This document shows positions 1-7,468 of a stretch of 43,248 nucleotides of DNA, piece by piece (the stretch's first letter is position 1; every line of letters begins with the position of its first letter). A program made the position numbers and the translations under genes. The notes beneath the pieces are model-generated. The model saw nothing but the letters and a program-made list of their open reading frames with translations. It did not search any database and was not told the DNA's origin. Source of the stretch: Asticcacaulis sp. AC466 (GTDB lineage Bacteria; Pseudomonadota; Alphaproteobacteria; Caulobacterales; Caulobacteraceae); the NCBI RefSeq assembly GCF_000495815.1, contig NZ_AWGE01000027.1, positions 1 through 43,248 on the forward strand, written 5' to 3'.

Positions 1-129
1 GGCGGGGGCCGGTGCGGGCGCGGGCGGCGGCGGTGGCGGCGATGCGTCCGTCGCGCAGCTGGCGAGTGTGACGGCAAGGCTAAGGGCCAACAGGCTTGAG
101 GCAAAGCCCTTGGTGATTGCCAACTTCAT
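1..129 (-). CDS. Proline-rich lipoprotein, N-terminal fragment
   Basis: Only the first 43 codons are in the window; the gene runs off the left edge. The start is an ATG at 129-127, with an AGGGGAA ribosome-binding site about 8 bases upstream. The fragment reads as a lipoprotein signal peptide: a lysine-containing n-region, a hydrophobic stretch, then a lipobox LASC with Cys at residue 25. After the lipobox comes ATDAS and an uninterrupted run of prolines and Pro-Ala repeats, typical of a linker that holds a domain away from the membrane. The mature domain is outside the window, so function cannot be stated; peptidoglycan-binding or OmpA-like lipoproteins are possible. It is too short to appear as an ordinary ORF, but signal peptide, lipobox and ribosome-binding site together make it convincing. 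Confidence 0.72.
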   Translation of the reverse strand, partial: MKLAITKGFASSLLALSLAVTLASCATDASPPPPPPAPAPAPA

Positions 130-154
130 ACGCAGGTTCCCCTATTCCAAGGTG

Positions 155-179
155 CCGCCCCCATTATTACAGGGGGACG
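155..179 (-). promoter_or_regulatory. Inverted repeat in leader of the proline-rich lipoprotein gene
   Basis: CCGCCCCC (155-162) can pair with GGGGGACGG (172-179 plus flank) with one bulged A, leaving an A/T-rich loop of about 9 bases. It sits just upstream of the lipoprotein's ribosome-binding site on the minus strand. No T-run follows in either direction, so it is not a terminator. It could influence translation or mRNA stability, or be coincidental. The rest of 130-421 shows no other feature I can support. Confidence 0.3.
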
Positions 180-421
180 GTTGGTGATTTTCTGTTTTGA
201 GACGAAAAGGCTATGAGCCCCTCAGAAGGCTTAAACCGTATGACGCAGTGTTCAACAGGAAAAACGCCGAAATTATGGCTGTTAGCCGCCAAAAGGGTTA
301 ATGCGGACTTCGGGCGGATTGGAATTTTTGTTAAAAATCAATGCGCTGCATGGTTAATTTGTGTCTTCGTGAGGCTTGACAAAGCAATAAAAACTTTTGG
401 TGACCGATTCCCTTTGCGGGT

Positions 422-1357
422 TCAGTCAAACAGCTTCGATACGGATTCTTCGTTGGCGATCCGGCGGATAGCTTCGCCCATCAGAGGTGCGACGCCGACG
501 ACGCGCACCTTGGCATGGTTCAAAATGGTTTCCGAGGCTTCGATGGAGTCGGTAATGACCAATTCTTTCAGCACGGAATTGGCGACGCGTTCCATGGCGG
601 CGCCAGACAGGACGCCGTGGCTGACATAGGCGGACACAGCGGTGGCGCCGCGATCCATCAAGGCCTTAGCGGCGTTGCACAGGGTGCCGGCGGAATCGAC
701 GATATCGTCGAACAGAATGCATTCACGACCGCTGACGTCGCCGATAATGTTCATGACTTCGGACTCCCCTGCGCGCGGACGGCGCTTGTCGACGATGGCC
801 AGATCGGCGCCAAGACGGTCGGCCAGGGCGCGGGCGCGGACAACACCGCCGACGTCGGGCGATACGATCATCAGTTCGCCGGGGGTCTGGTAATTGGCGG
901 CGATATCCTTGGCCATGAAGGGGATGGCGACCAGGTTATCGGTGGGAATATCGAAGAAGCCCTGAATCTGACCGGCATGGAGATCCATGGTCAGGACGCG
1001 GTGAGCACCGGCGCGCGTGATCAGGTTAGCGACCAGCTTGGCCGAAATAGGCGTCCGGCCTCCGGTCTTGCGGTCCTGCCGGGCATAGCCGAAATAGGGA
1101 ATGACGGCGGTGATGCGCTTGGCCGAGGCCCGCGTCAGAGCATCGATGCAGATCAGCAATTCCATCAGATTGTCGTTGGCTGGAAAGCTGGTCGACTGAA
1201 TGACGAAGACGTCTTCGCCGCGCACGTTTTCATCTATGGTGACGAAGATTTCGTTGTCGGCGAAGCGCTGTACGCGCGCCTTGGTCAGCGGCATGTCGAG
1301 ATAGTCACCGATGTTCTGGGCCAGGGTCCGGTTGGAATTGGCGGAGAGGAGCTTCAT
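422..1357 (-). CDS. prs: Ribose-phosphate pyrophosphokinase
   Basis: Makes PRPP from ribose 5-phosphate and ATP in the cytoplasm, feeding purine, pyrimidine, histidine, tryptophan and NAD synthesis. The protein is 311 residues from the ATG at 1357, the usual family length. A longer in-frame ORF begins at 1432, but its first 25 residues are unlike the family, whose members begin as this one does with MKLLSAN. Visible motifs are the [11 protein letters not shown] metal/ribose-phosphate region at 125-135, the flexible-loop KRRP at 191-194, and the PRPP-binding signature [10 protein letters not shown] at 217-226. It lies downstream of, and on the same strand as, pgeF with a 120-base gap, so it may have its own promoter. 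No clear terminator is visible after it. Identification is secure. Confidence 0.97.
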   Translation of the reverse strand: MKLLSANSNRTLAQNIGDYLDMPLTKARVQRFADNEIFVTIDENVRGEDVFVIQSTSFPANDNLMELLICIDALTRASAKRITAVIPYFGYARQDRKTGGRTPISAKLVANLITRAGAHRVLTMDLHAGQIQGFFDIPTDNLVAIPFMAKDIAANYQTPGELMIVSPDVGGVVRARALADRLGADLAIVDKRRPRAGESEVMNIIGDVSGRECILFDDIVDSAGTLCNAAKALMDRGATAVSAYVSHGVLSGAAMERVANSVLKELVITDSIEASETILNHAKVRVVGVAPLMGEAIRRIANEESVSKLFD

Positions 1358-1480
1358 GGTGATATTTCCCGGGGCTGCTGGCGGCGCGTGTACGAATGAG
1401 CGGGCTTTTAGCAGGTGAGAGCTAGGGTTCAAGGGGGAACTGTCTTGAAAGTGTAAAAAGACGTTCCCGCCTGAGTTTTG

Positions 1481-2257
1481 TCACGCGCGGATCATGATGC
1501 AGGAGATCAGGCGGCCGTAGTCGGGTTCGCCCAGTTTGAAGGCGCGGCGGTTCGAATAGAATTGCGAGGCATCGGCGCAGGTATCATGTCCGGTTGATGC
1601 CGTTTCGGCGCATCCGGCGCGTTTCAGGCGCATGACGCAATAGCCAGGCAGGTCGAACATGCGCTTGTCCATGTCGGCGGCGGCGGCGAAGAAGGGGCGA
1701 GCCTCGGGGTCATCCTTGACGATGGTGGCTTCGTAATCGGCGCCGACTTCGTAAGACGCCTGCTGAATGCAGGGGCCGACCACGGCCCGGATGCGTTCGG
1801 CCTTGGCGCCTTGCTGGCACATGGCCTTGATGGTCGATTCGATGATGCCGCCCATGGCGCCTTTCCAGCCGGCGTGGCACGAGCCGATGACGCGGCTTTG
1901 CGGATCGCAGAACAGGATCGGCGCGCAATCGGCCGACAGGGCCGACAGGACGATGCCGGCGCGGGCAGTGACCAGGCCGTCGGCCTGCGGACGCTCGCCT
2001 GTGAAGGGTTCATTGACTTTGACGGCGATGTTCGAATGGGTCTGGTGCAGGGACAAAAGATAGTTTTCCGGGCGGCCAAAGCTGGCTGCGACGCGGCGGC
2101 GGTTTTCCGCCACCTTCTCCTGATCGTCGTTCGAGCCCAGACCCAGATTGAGGGTGCCGTAAATGTCACCGGACGCCCCGCCATTGCGGGTGAAAAAGCC
2201 GTGTTGGATCTGAGCCAGATCGAGAAGGGGGTGCAGGATACGCGGAGGAAGGAACAT
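1481..2257 (-). CDS. pgeF: Multi-copper polyphenol oxidase-like laccase-domain protein (PgeF/YfiH, purine nucleoside phosphorylase family)
   Basis: A 258-residue member of the YfiH/LACC1 family. These proteins have been described as polyphenol oxidases, as purine nucleoside phosphorylases, and in E. coli (PgeF) as an editing enzyme in peptidoglycan precursor metabolism; which activity applies here cannot be told from sequence. The family's metal-site residues are present: His74 in HQTHS, Cys111 in SADCAPILF and His128 in SCHAGWKG. FFTRNGGAS near residue 22 is also a family hallmark. The ATG start has an AGG about 7 bases upstream. It follows the MidA-like methyltransferase on the same strand after 155 bases; the lgt-MidA-pgeF order recurs in alphaproteobacteria. 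Another ORF at 1624-2340 in a different frame is a shadow. Confidence 0.9.
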   Translation of the reverse strand: MFLPPRILHPLLDLAQIQHGFFTRNGGASGDIYGTLNLGLGSNDDQEKVAENRRRVAASFGRPENYLLSLHQTHSNIAVKVNEPFTGERPQADGLVTARAGIVLSALSADCAPILFCDPQSRVIGSCHAGWKGAMGGIIESTIKAMCQQGAKAERIRAVVGPCIQQASYEVGADYEATIVKDDPEARPFFAAAADMDKRMFDLPGYCVMRLKRAGCAETASTGHDTCADASQFYSNRRAFKLGEPDYGRLISCIMIRA

Positions 2258-2412
2258 GGGCAGGCCTGTAAATCAGAGCGGTCGCCACCCAAATCAGGCG
2301 GCGCGGGACAAGAAGAGCGTGTGCGGTTATAGACCCCCACTTGTGGCGGGGATGTGGCTGCGGTTCGGTTCTTCGATGGCAGGGGAGGCGCGTTTTGGCG
2401 CGTAAGGCCACT

Positions 2413-3483
2413 TTATCGGTCGGCGCGATCGGCTTCAAGCGCGAAGAGGTTAATGTTAACCGGAAAGGCCATGCCTAAGACCTTGAACAGGTCGCCCATC
2501 TGGTCGGGCGCCATCAGGCGATCGTATTGGCGTTGCAATTTCGCAGCCTGATCGGGGTTCTTTTCGGCCAGAGCGGCGTGGCGGGCGGCAATGCCCAGGC
2601 GTGACAGGAAAAGGCTTTGAGATATGATCGGGCTGACGGCCGCCCCGGCACGTGCGGCGGCGTTGGCAACGGCGGGAAAGTCGGCCCAGACCGTCAGGTC
2701 GTTTTCGCCCGGAGCGTCGAGCGGATCGCGCTTGCCGTGGCGATAAAGGGCCTGAAGCGTGTCGCCGGTTTCCGGCTGGTCGCGGCCATAATCGATAAGC
2801 AAAGCCGCGCCCGTTGCCGCCTTCAGCAGGAGGGCCAGTGTCTCGGCCAATCGGGTCTGGGCCGGGGAAATTTCGATAACCTGTCCCGGCTCAGCGGAAA
2901 GGGGGGGGGCGAAATCCTCACCGACCGGGACCAGTCCGAAGGCGAGGCGTCCCGCCTGAACGCCGACGCAGCGCTCGAACCAGGCCTCGTCACCGCGTAC
3001 GAACTGGCGCGCAGGCAGGCAATCGAGCAGTTCATTGGCAATTACAAGCACAGGCAGGTCGTCATCGAGCCGGTCGAGCGACGGCACGAACTGCGCCTCC
3101 GGCACGGCCTTCGCCTGAAGGGCGCGCAAGGCCGGCGAAGGCTCAACCAAGGTGACGTGGGCGGCGTCGCGCAGCCCCGGCACACGCGCGGCGACCCGGA
3201 GGATATCGCTCATCAACGCGCCGTCGCCGCCGCCGATTTCGACCAACCGAAATGCGCCCGGCGCACCGAGCGCCTGCCACATCTGGGCGACCCAGACGCC
3301 GATCATTTCCCCGAACATCTGAGATACCAAAGGCGCGGTCAGAAAATCTCCGTCCGCACCGAGACGGACGTGACGCGTATAATAGCCGTCGATGGGATCG
3401 AGCAGGCAGCGCGCCATATAGTCGGCGACCGACATGGGGCCTTCCTGGGTGATCTGCTCGATCAGCCGTTCTTTCAGGGACAC
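2413..3483 (-). CDS. Class I SAM-dependent methyltransferase, MidA/NDUFAF7 (DUF185) family
   Basis: A 356-residue protein of the family whose mitochondrial member NDUFAF7/MidA methylates an arginine of a complex I subunit during assembly. By analogy the bacterial protein may act on respiratory complex I, but this is inference. The family signature GDFLTAP.VSQMFGE is at about residues 45-59, and the SAM-binding glycine loop EIGGGDG is at 82-88. The start is GTG at 3483-3481, one base after the lgt stop codon, so translation is probably coupled to lgt. Length is normal for the family. The plus-strand ORF covering the same region is an antisense shadow. Confidence 0.9.
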   Translation of the reverse strand: MSLKERLIEQITQEGPMSVADYMARCLLDPIDGYYTRHVRLGADGDFLTAPLVSQMFGEMIGVWVAQMWQALGAPGAFRLVEIGGGDGALMSDILRVAARVPGLRDAAHVTLVEPSPALRALQAKAVPEAQFVPSLDRLDDDLPVLVIANELLDCLPARQFVRGDEAWFERCVGVQAGRLAFGLVPVGEDFAPPLSAEPGQVIEISPAQTRLAETLALLLKAATGAALLIDYGRDQPETGDTLQALYRHGKRDPLDAPGENDLTVWADFPAVANAAARAGAAVSPIISQSLFLSRLGIAARHAALAEKNPDQAAKLQRQYDRLMAPDQMGDLFKVLGMAFPVNINLFALEADRADR

Positions 3484-3484
3484 G

Positions 3485-4378
3485 TCAACCGTCCAGTTGC
3501 GGTGTTTCGGTGTCCGCGGGCGGCGGCGGGTTACGCAGGGCCAGCCAGATGAAGAAGGCTCCGCCGGCGACCATCAGCAGGGACAGGGATTGTCCCATGG
3601 TGATGACGTTCTTGAAGAAGGGCAGCATTTGCGCGTCCGGTTCGCGGAAGTTTTCGATGATGATGCGGAAAACGCCGTAGCCGGTGATGAATATGCCCAT
3701 GATCAGTCCGGGACGTTTGAATTGGCGATAGACGTGGACCAGGACGAACAGGATGGCAAACAGCAATAGGCCCTCGGCAAAGGCCTCATACAACTGGCTG
3801 GGATGGCGCGGATACAGCCCCGCCGGACAGGGACCGCCATACTGTTGTTCGATATATTTGTTGCAGAAGATCATGCCCCATGGCGCATCCGTATGGCGTC
3901 CCCACAGTTCGCCATTAACGAAATTGGCGATGCGTCCGAAGAACAGGCCAATGGGCGCGGCGCAGGCCAGCAGGTCGCCGAGATTCAGCATGCGCGCCTG
4001 GTCAAATTTCTGCGACTTGCAATAGAGCACAGTCGCCAGGGTCACGCCGATAAAGCCGCCGTGGAAGGACATGCCCCCCTGCCAGATCTTGAACACATCA
4101 AGCGGACTTTTCCAGATGATCGACATGTCGTAGGCCAGCACATAGCCTATGCGGCCGCCCAGTATAATGCCGAGCGTGATCCACAGGATGAGGTCGTCGA
4201 GCTGCGCCGCATCGACCGGTGGCTGGCGCGGCGTCCATAGGGCCTGTTTTTTTACCAGCGAGCCGACATATAGCCAGCCAGCCACTATGCCGGCGACATA
4301 GGCGAGGGCGTACCAACGCACGGCAATGGGGCCGAGATGGATGAGGACGGGATCGATATCCGGCAGGTTGATCGGCAT
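3485..4378 (-). CDS. lgt: Phosphatidylglycerol--prolipoprotein diacylglyceryl transferase
   Basis: Inner-membrane enzyme that moves diacylglycerol from phosphatidylglycerol to the lipobox cysteine of prolipoproteins, the first step of lipoprotein maturation. Several clients are in this window (the lipoprotein at 1-129, the phytase, the Mla auxiliary lipoprotein). The protein is 297 residues with about seven hydrophobic segments. Key motifs are GGMSFHGG at 101-108 with the functional His106, and RIANFVNGE at 149-157 within the Lgt signature. An upstream in-frame ATG at 4549 would add 57 residues unlike the family and run into the divergent UbiK gene. The chosen ATG at 4378 has GGAG 11 bases upstream and gives the normal family N-terminus. 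It is first in a minus-strand lgt-MidA-pgeF cluster. Confidence 0.95.
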   Translation of the reverse strand: MPINLPDIDPVLIHLGPIAVRWYALAYVAGIVAGWLYVGSLVKKQALWTPRQPPVDAAQLDDLILWITLGIILGGRIGYVLAYDMSIIWKSPLDVFKIWQGGMSFHGGFIGVTLATVLYCKSQKFDQARMLNLGDLLACAAPIGLFFGRIANFVNGELWGRHTDAPWGMIFCNKYIEQQYGGPCPAGLYPRHPSQLYEAFAEGLLLFAILFVLVHVYRQFKRPGLIMGIFITGYGVFRIIIENFREPDAQMLPFFKNVITMGQSLSLLMVAGGAFFIWLALRNPPPPADTETPQLDG

Positions 4379-4568
4379 CAGCCAGTAATCTCCAAAGTCA
4401 ATGTCGACGGAGAGGCGATGAATGGCGCCTCCCCAGGGCCCGTTTAGCAACTTCGCTGTGACTCGTCCCCACAAAAGAGAAGCGGCCTCGCCAGAATCAT
4501 GAAAAGTTTGTCGGAATTGAGATGGAGGCCTATACTGCGTCTGTTTCATGCCCTACGGAGTGCCTGCC

Positions 4569-4832
4569 ATGCAAAGCCAAAACCCCTTCCTCGATGAACT
4601 TGCCAAAATGACCACCGGCGCCATGTCTCTGGCCCAGGCCGCAGGCGAGGAAGCCAAGGCCGCCTTTCGCGCCCAGGGCGATCGCTTCGTGGCCGACATG
4701 GATTTGGTGCGTCGTGACGAACTGGAAGCGTTGCGCGCCGAAGTCGCCGAACTGCGCTCTGCCGTGGCCGCGCTTAGCGTCAAGCCGAAGGGCAAGGGCG
4801 TGAAGCCCGATGCCGAAGTACCGCAAGACTGA
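4569..4832 (+). CDS. ubiK: UbiK-type accessory factor (BMFP domain, DUF526)
   Basis: An 87-residue protein matching the small coiled-coil accessory factors (formerly BMFP/YqiC) that bind the Ubi complex and help ubiquinone synthesis; some have membrane-fusogenic activity in vitro. The N-terminal amphipathic segment NPFLDELAKMTTGA is typical, and the C-terminal half, RRDELEALRAEVAELRSAVAAL, is a predicted coiled coil of leucine-spaced heptads. The start is the ATG at 4569, with GGAG (4557-4560) 8 bases upstream; an ATG at 4548 has no such site and would overlap the divergent lgt ORF. It is followed after 23 bases by the YbjN-domain gene and is divergent from lgt with about 190 bases between start codons. 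Confidence 0.82.
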   Translation: MQSQNPFLDELAKMTTGAMSLAQAAGEEAKAAFRAQGDRFVADMDLVRRDELEALRAEVAELRSAVAALSVKPKGKGVKPDAEVPQD

Positions 4833-4855
4833 CTACACAAAGAGATAGCTGACTT

Positions 4856-5383
4856 ATGAATACCCCTCAAACCCTCGACAGCGATGCCGCCTTCGATCCC
4901 CTCGATATGGTGGAATCCATTCTGACTGAGGAGGGGCTGGAATTTGAACGCACGCCGGAAGGCGATCTGGGCTTTGCCCTGACCGGCGACTGGCGGACCT
5001 ATGAAATGTGGTTTTCCTGGCGTCCGGAAGGCGAATGCCTGCAACTGTGCTGTTCGCTCGATGTCGAAGGCGGCACCGGCAAGGTTTTGCCGATCGAGCG
5101 TCTCGGCGGGCTTTACGAACTGATCGGGCTGGTCAATCAGCATGTCTGGTTCGGCCATTTCGAGGTCTTTCGCGATGCCGATACATTGGATGTCATTTTC
5201 CGTCATACGGTCGCGCTCAATCCCCTTGAGCGGACGTCGGTGGGCGCCAGTGCGCATATGATCAACAGCGCCGCCGAAGCCGTTGACCGTTTCTTCCCCG
5301 CCTTCGATTTTTGGTTCAAGGGCGCCTTAAGCGCCGGGGACGCGTTTGCGGCCTGTCTGTTCGAAACGGTCGGCGAAGCCTGA
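4856..5383 (+). CDS. YbjN domain-containing protein
   Basis: A 175-residue cytoplasmic protein with a YbjN fold, resembling the type III secretion chaperone-like/YbjN family. Members have been linked to motility, stress or temperature effects in enterobacteria, but the alphaproteobacterial version has no settled function. Visible family features are the ALTGDWRTYEMWFSWRPEGECLQLCCSL strand region starting near residue 41 and the LNQHVWFGHFE-like segment (LVNQHVWFGHFEV) around 92-104, followed by the VIFRHTVAL strand. There are no signal peptide or membrane segments. It lies 23 bases after the UbiK gene and 65 bases before proC on the same strand, likely one transcription unit. Confidence 0.85.
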   Translation: MNTPQTLDSDAAFDPLDMVESILTEEGLEFERTPEGDLGFALTGDWRTYEMWFSWRPEGECLQLCCSLDVEGGTGKVLPIERLGGLYELIGLVNQHVWFGHFEVFRDADTLDVIFRHTVALNPLERTSVGASAHMINSAAEAVDRFFPAFDFWFKGALSAGDAFAACLFETVGEA

Positions 5384-5448
5384 TCCTGCCTTGTCAGAGG
5401 CGTACCTCATGACTACTTACCGCATATTGCCTATCTGAGGATTTCCAC

Positions 5449-6252
5449 ATGAGCTTAGCGAAACCGATCCTGCTTGTTGGCGCCGGAGCGCTGGGATCAT
5501 CGATTTTGAAGGGGTTCCGCATCGCCGGACATGTGGCGCCGTCCGACATGATGATCCTGGACCTGAAGCCGGGCGATGAGGCGCAGGCCTATGCCGCGGA
5601 CGGCGCGCGGCTCAATCCGCAGCCGGAGGTGTGGATCGAGGCGAAAACCATCATCCTGGCCGTCAAGCCGCAAGGCTGGCATGCGGTGGCCCAAATCCTT
5701 AACGGCAATATCGCCGATGATGCGGCCTTGATCTCGGTCATGGCCGGGGTGACGACGGCGCAACTGGGCCAGGCCTTCGCCGGTCATCCGATCGCGCGTG
5801 TCATGCCGACGACGGGCGTGGCGACGGGCAAGGGCGTAGCCAGTTTGTACGGTGCCTCCGATGCTGCCCTGGCGGCGGCGCGTGGCGTTTTCGCGCCCAT
5901 GGCCCAGACGGTCGAATTCAGCGACGAAAGCCAGATCAATTCGGCGACCGCGGTATCGGGCTCAGGCCCGGCCTATGTCTATGCCTTTGTGCGGGCGCTG
6001 GAAAAGGCGGGCAAGGCGGCAGGGCTGTCGACCAGCCACGCCCGCGACCTGGCGCGCGGCACTTTGATTTCGGCGGCGCGCCTGCTCGATGAAACCGGTG
6101 AGGAACCGGACGCCCTGATTAAGAAGGTCGCCTCGCCCGGCGGTACGACCGAAGCGGCGCTCAATGTCCTGTGCAAACCCGGCGAAGGCCTGGATGAACT
6201 CATCCTGGCCTCCGTCGAAGCGGCGCACAAGCGATCCAAAGAACTGGGCTAG
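5449..6252 (+). CDS. proC: Pyrroline-5-carboxylate reductase
   Basis: Final step of proline synthesis: reduces pyrroline-5-carboxylate to proline with NAD(P)H. The protein is 267 residues, the usual size. The Rossmann loop GAGALG is at 11-16, AVKPQ at 71-75, the C-terminal signature SGSGPAYVYAF at about 170-180, and PGGTTEAA at 230-237. One oddity is that the normally conserved MPNTP segment reads MPTTG at 119-123, so a proline or alanine and the Asn are replaced. The fold and other signatures are intact, so I keep the ProC call, though a ProC-like paralogue is possible. Its 3' end is 7 bases from the convergent phytase gene, and I see no terminator hairpin between them. Confidence 0.9.
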   Translation: MSLAKPILLVGAGALGSSILKGFRIAGHVAPSDMMILDLKPGDEAQAYAADGARLNPQPEVWIEAKTIILAVKPQGWHAVAQILNGNIADDAALISVMAGVTTAQLGQAFAGHPIARVMPTTGVATGKGVASLYGASDAALAAARGVFAPMAQTVEFSDESQINSATAVSGSGPAYVYAFVRALEKAGKAAGLSTSHARDLARGTLISAARLLDETGEEPDALIKKVASPGGTTEAALNVLCKPGEGLDELILASVEAAHKRSKELG

Positions 6253-6259
6253 TCTCCGG

Positions 6260-7378
6260 TTATTCGATCTTTAGCGCGGCCTTGATCGAGTTCCAGTCGA
6301 CAATCTTGAAGTTCTGGCGCTGACGGGTCGTTGCCGGCGTTTCGCCGTCCGTGTCCGAATCGTCTTGCATGACGACGACGCCATTGGCGTAGGGACCGAC
6401 CGCGCCGCCTAGCGCCGCCACGCCGTCCGTACCGGTCACCGCATCGATTCCATTGCCGGGATAGACCGAAAAACGACCTTGATAGACCGGGGTGGCCCCT
6501 TCGACACGCCAGACGGCGAAAGCCGAATCGCCTTGTGATGAGGCGATCAGATAGGTTTTCGCGCCTTCACGCAGAAGCGTCAGGCCCTCAATATCGGCAA
6601 CCAGCTTCTGAGACGGCAAGGACTCCACGGCTGTTCGGGCATTGCCGCTGGCCGGGTCGAGACCGTATTGCCATAGGGCGACATTTTCCTCGGCGATGTA
6701 CAGACGTCCGCTAACGTCATCGGCAACACAACCCTCCGACTGGCTGCCCACCGCGAATTGCCGCACAACGGTCGCCTTCGGCAGGCCGTTTTCGACGGTC
6801 AGAACCGATTGCGTGACGTCGCCATCTTTTCCGACCATGATCAGGCTAAGGCGATTGTCCCGCGTGAGCCCCATGCAGAACCCGTAAGCCTCGCTCGCCG
6901 GTATCGCAACGAAGCCCCATGGGGCGGTTTGCAGGGCGGCAGTGTCGAGGGTGAAGAGGGCGGCACCTCCCTTTACACGGTCCGAAGCCGCGATGACGGT
7001 ATCGGGCAGGCCCGCGATTTTCAGACCGCTGCGCAGATCGACATTGTTCATCGGCCCGACCGGCAGGAACTGCTTTTGCTTGCCGTCGATGTCGTACACG
7101 TAAAGGCCGGCTTTTTTGTCAGTGGCGTAGATCAGGGCGCGGCGTGAATCGTTCGGATCGACCCAGATTTCAGGGTCGTCGGCGCTGTCCAGATTAAGCG
7201 TAGCGACGGCCTGCGTTTCCGCTGCCGCAATCACCGGTGTTCCGGTTCCATTTATGAGTAATTTTGAGTCTGAAATTAATTCCGGATGTACAGTTGCGCA
7301 TCCTGACAAGAGTGTTGCAGTTAAGGCAATGGATGAGGCTGTCACAAATCTGTTACATAATTTTGTCAAATACATCAT
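6260..7378 (-). CDS. Beta-propeller phytase lipoprotein
   Basis: Calcium-dependent 3-phytase that releases phosphate from phytate (myo-inositol hexakisphosphate). The protein is 372 residues, with a lipoprotein signal peptide ending in the lipobox LSGC (Cys27), so it is probably anchored in the outer membrane or periplasm. Family motifs in order are the N-terminal DDPEIWVDP, DKKAGLYVYDIDGK, NNVDLR, ASDR, SEGCVADD..GRLYIAEE, DIEGLTL and SSQGDSAFAVW. These carry the acidic calcium ligands and basic phosphate-binding residues of the six-bladed propeller. It diverges from a TonB-dependent receptor (start codons 90 bases apart), an arrangement known for such phytases, suggesting the receptor brings in phytate or its products. 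A Pho-box-like repeat lies within the signal-peptide codons but is oriented toward the receptor. Confidence 0.93.
   Translation of the reverse strand: MMYLTKLCNRFVTASSIALTATLLSGCATVHPELISDSKLLINGTGTPVIAAAETQAVATLNLDSADDPEIWVDPNDSRRALIYATDKKAGLYVYDIDGKQKQFLPVGPMNNVDLRSGLKIAGLPDTVIAASDRVKGGAALFTLDTAALQTAPWGFVAIPASEAYGFCMGLTRDNRLSLIMVGKDGDVTQSVLTVENGLPKATVVRQFAVGSQSEGCVADDVSGRLYIAEENVALWQYGLDPASGNARTAVESLPSQKLVADIEGLTLLREGAKTYLIASSQGDSAFAVWRVEGATPVYQGRFSVYPGNGIDAVTGTDGVAALGGAVGPYANGVVVMQDDSDTDGETPATTRQRQNFKIVDWNSIKAALKIE
7339..7360 (+). promoter_or_regulatory. Pho-box-like PhoB binding site
   Basis: Two adjacent 11-base direct repeats, CTGTCACAAAT (7339-7349) and CTGTTACATAA (7350-7360), match the PhoB consensus of two CTGTCAT-type heptamers spaced by four A/T-rich bases, with about one mismatch per heptamer. 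The orientation is that of the TonB-dependent receptor at 7469. In a class of Pho promoters the box replaces the -35 element, which would put the -10 near 7371-7376 (TACATC, a weak match) and leave a leader of about 85 bases. The site overlaps codons 7-13 of the divergent phytase, so it cannot serve that gene in the usual way. Reading: match seen; PhoB regulation inferred. Confidence 0.55.
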
Positions 7379-7468
7379 AAGCTCCGACTATTAGCTATAT
7401 TTCCGTGTGTATATCAAAGTCCATTGGCTTTGCACTTAATATTTCTTTGAAATGGGGTAGTTTCAGAA

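Noticed and set aside
515..1399. 294-codon plus-strand ORF
   Set aside because: Antisense to prs, with low-complexity Gly/Asp composition and no family features.
4379..4549. 57-codon N-terminal extension of lgt
   Set aside because: The extension does not resemble Lgt, overlaps the divergent UbiK start region, and the ATG at 4378 has a better ribosome-binding site and the usual family N-terminus.
7363..7371. Third Pho-box repeat (TTGTCAAAT)
   Set aside because: It is spaced 13 rather than 11 bases from the previous heptamer start, so it does not fit the repeat register. Only two repeats are claimed.
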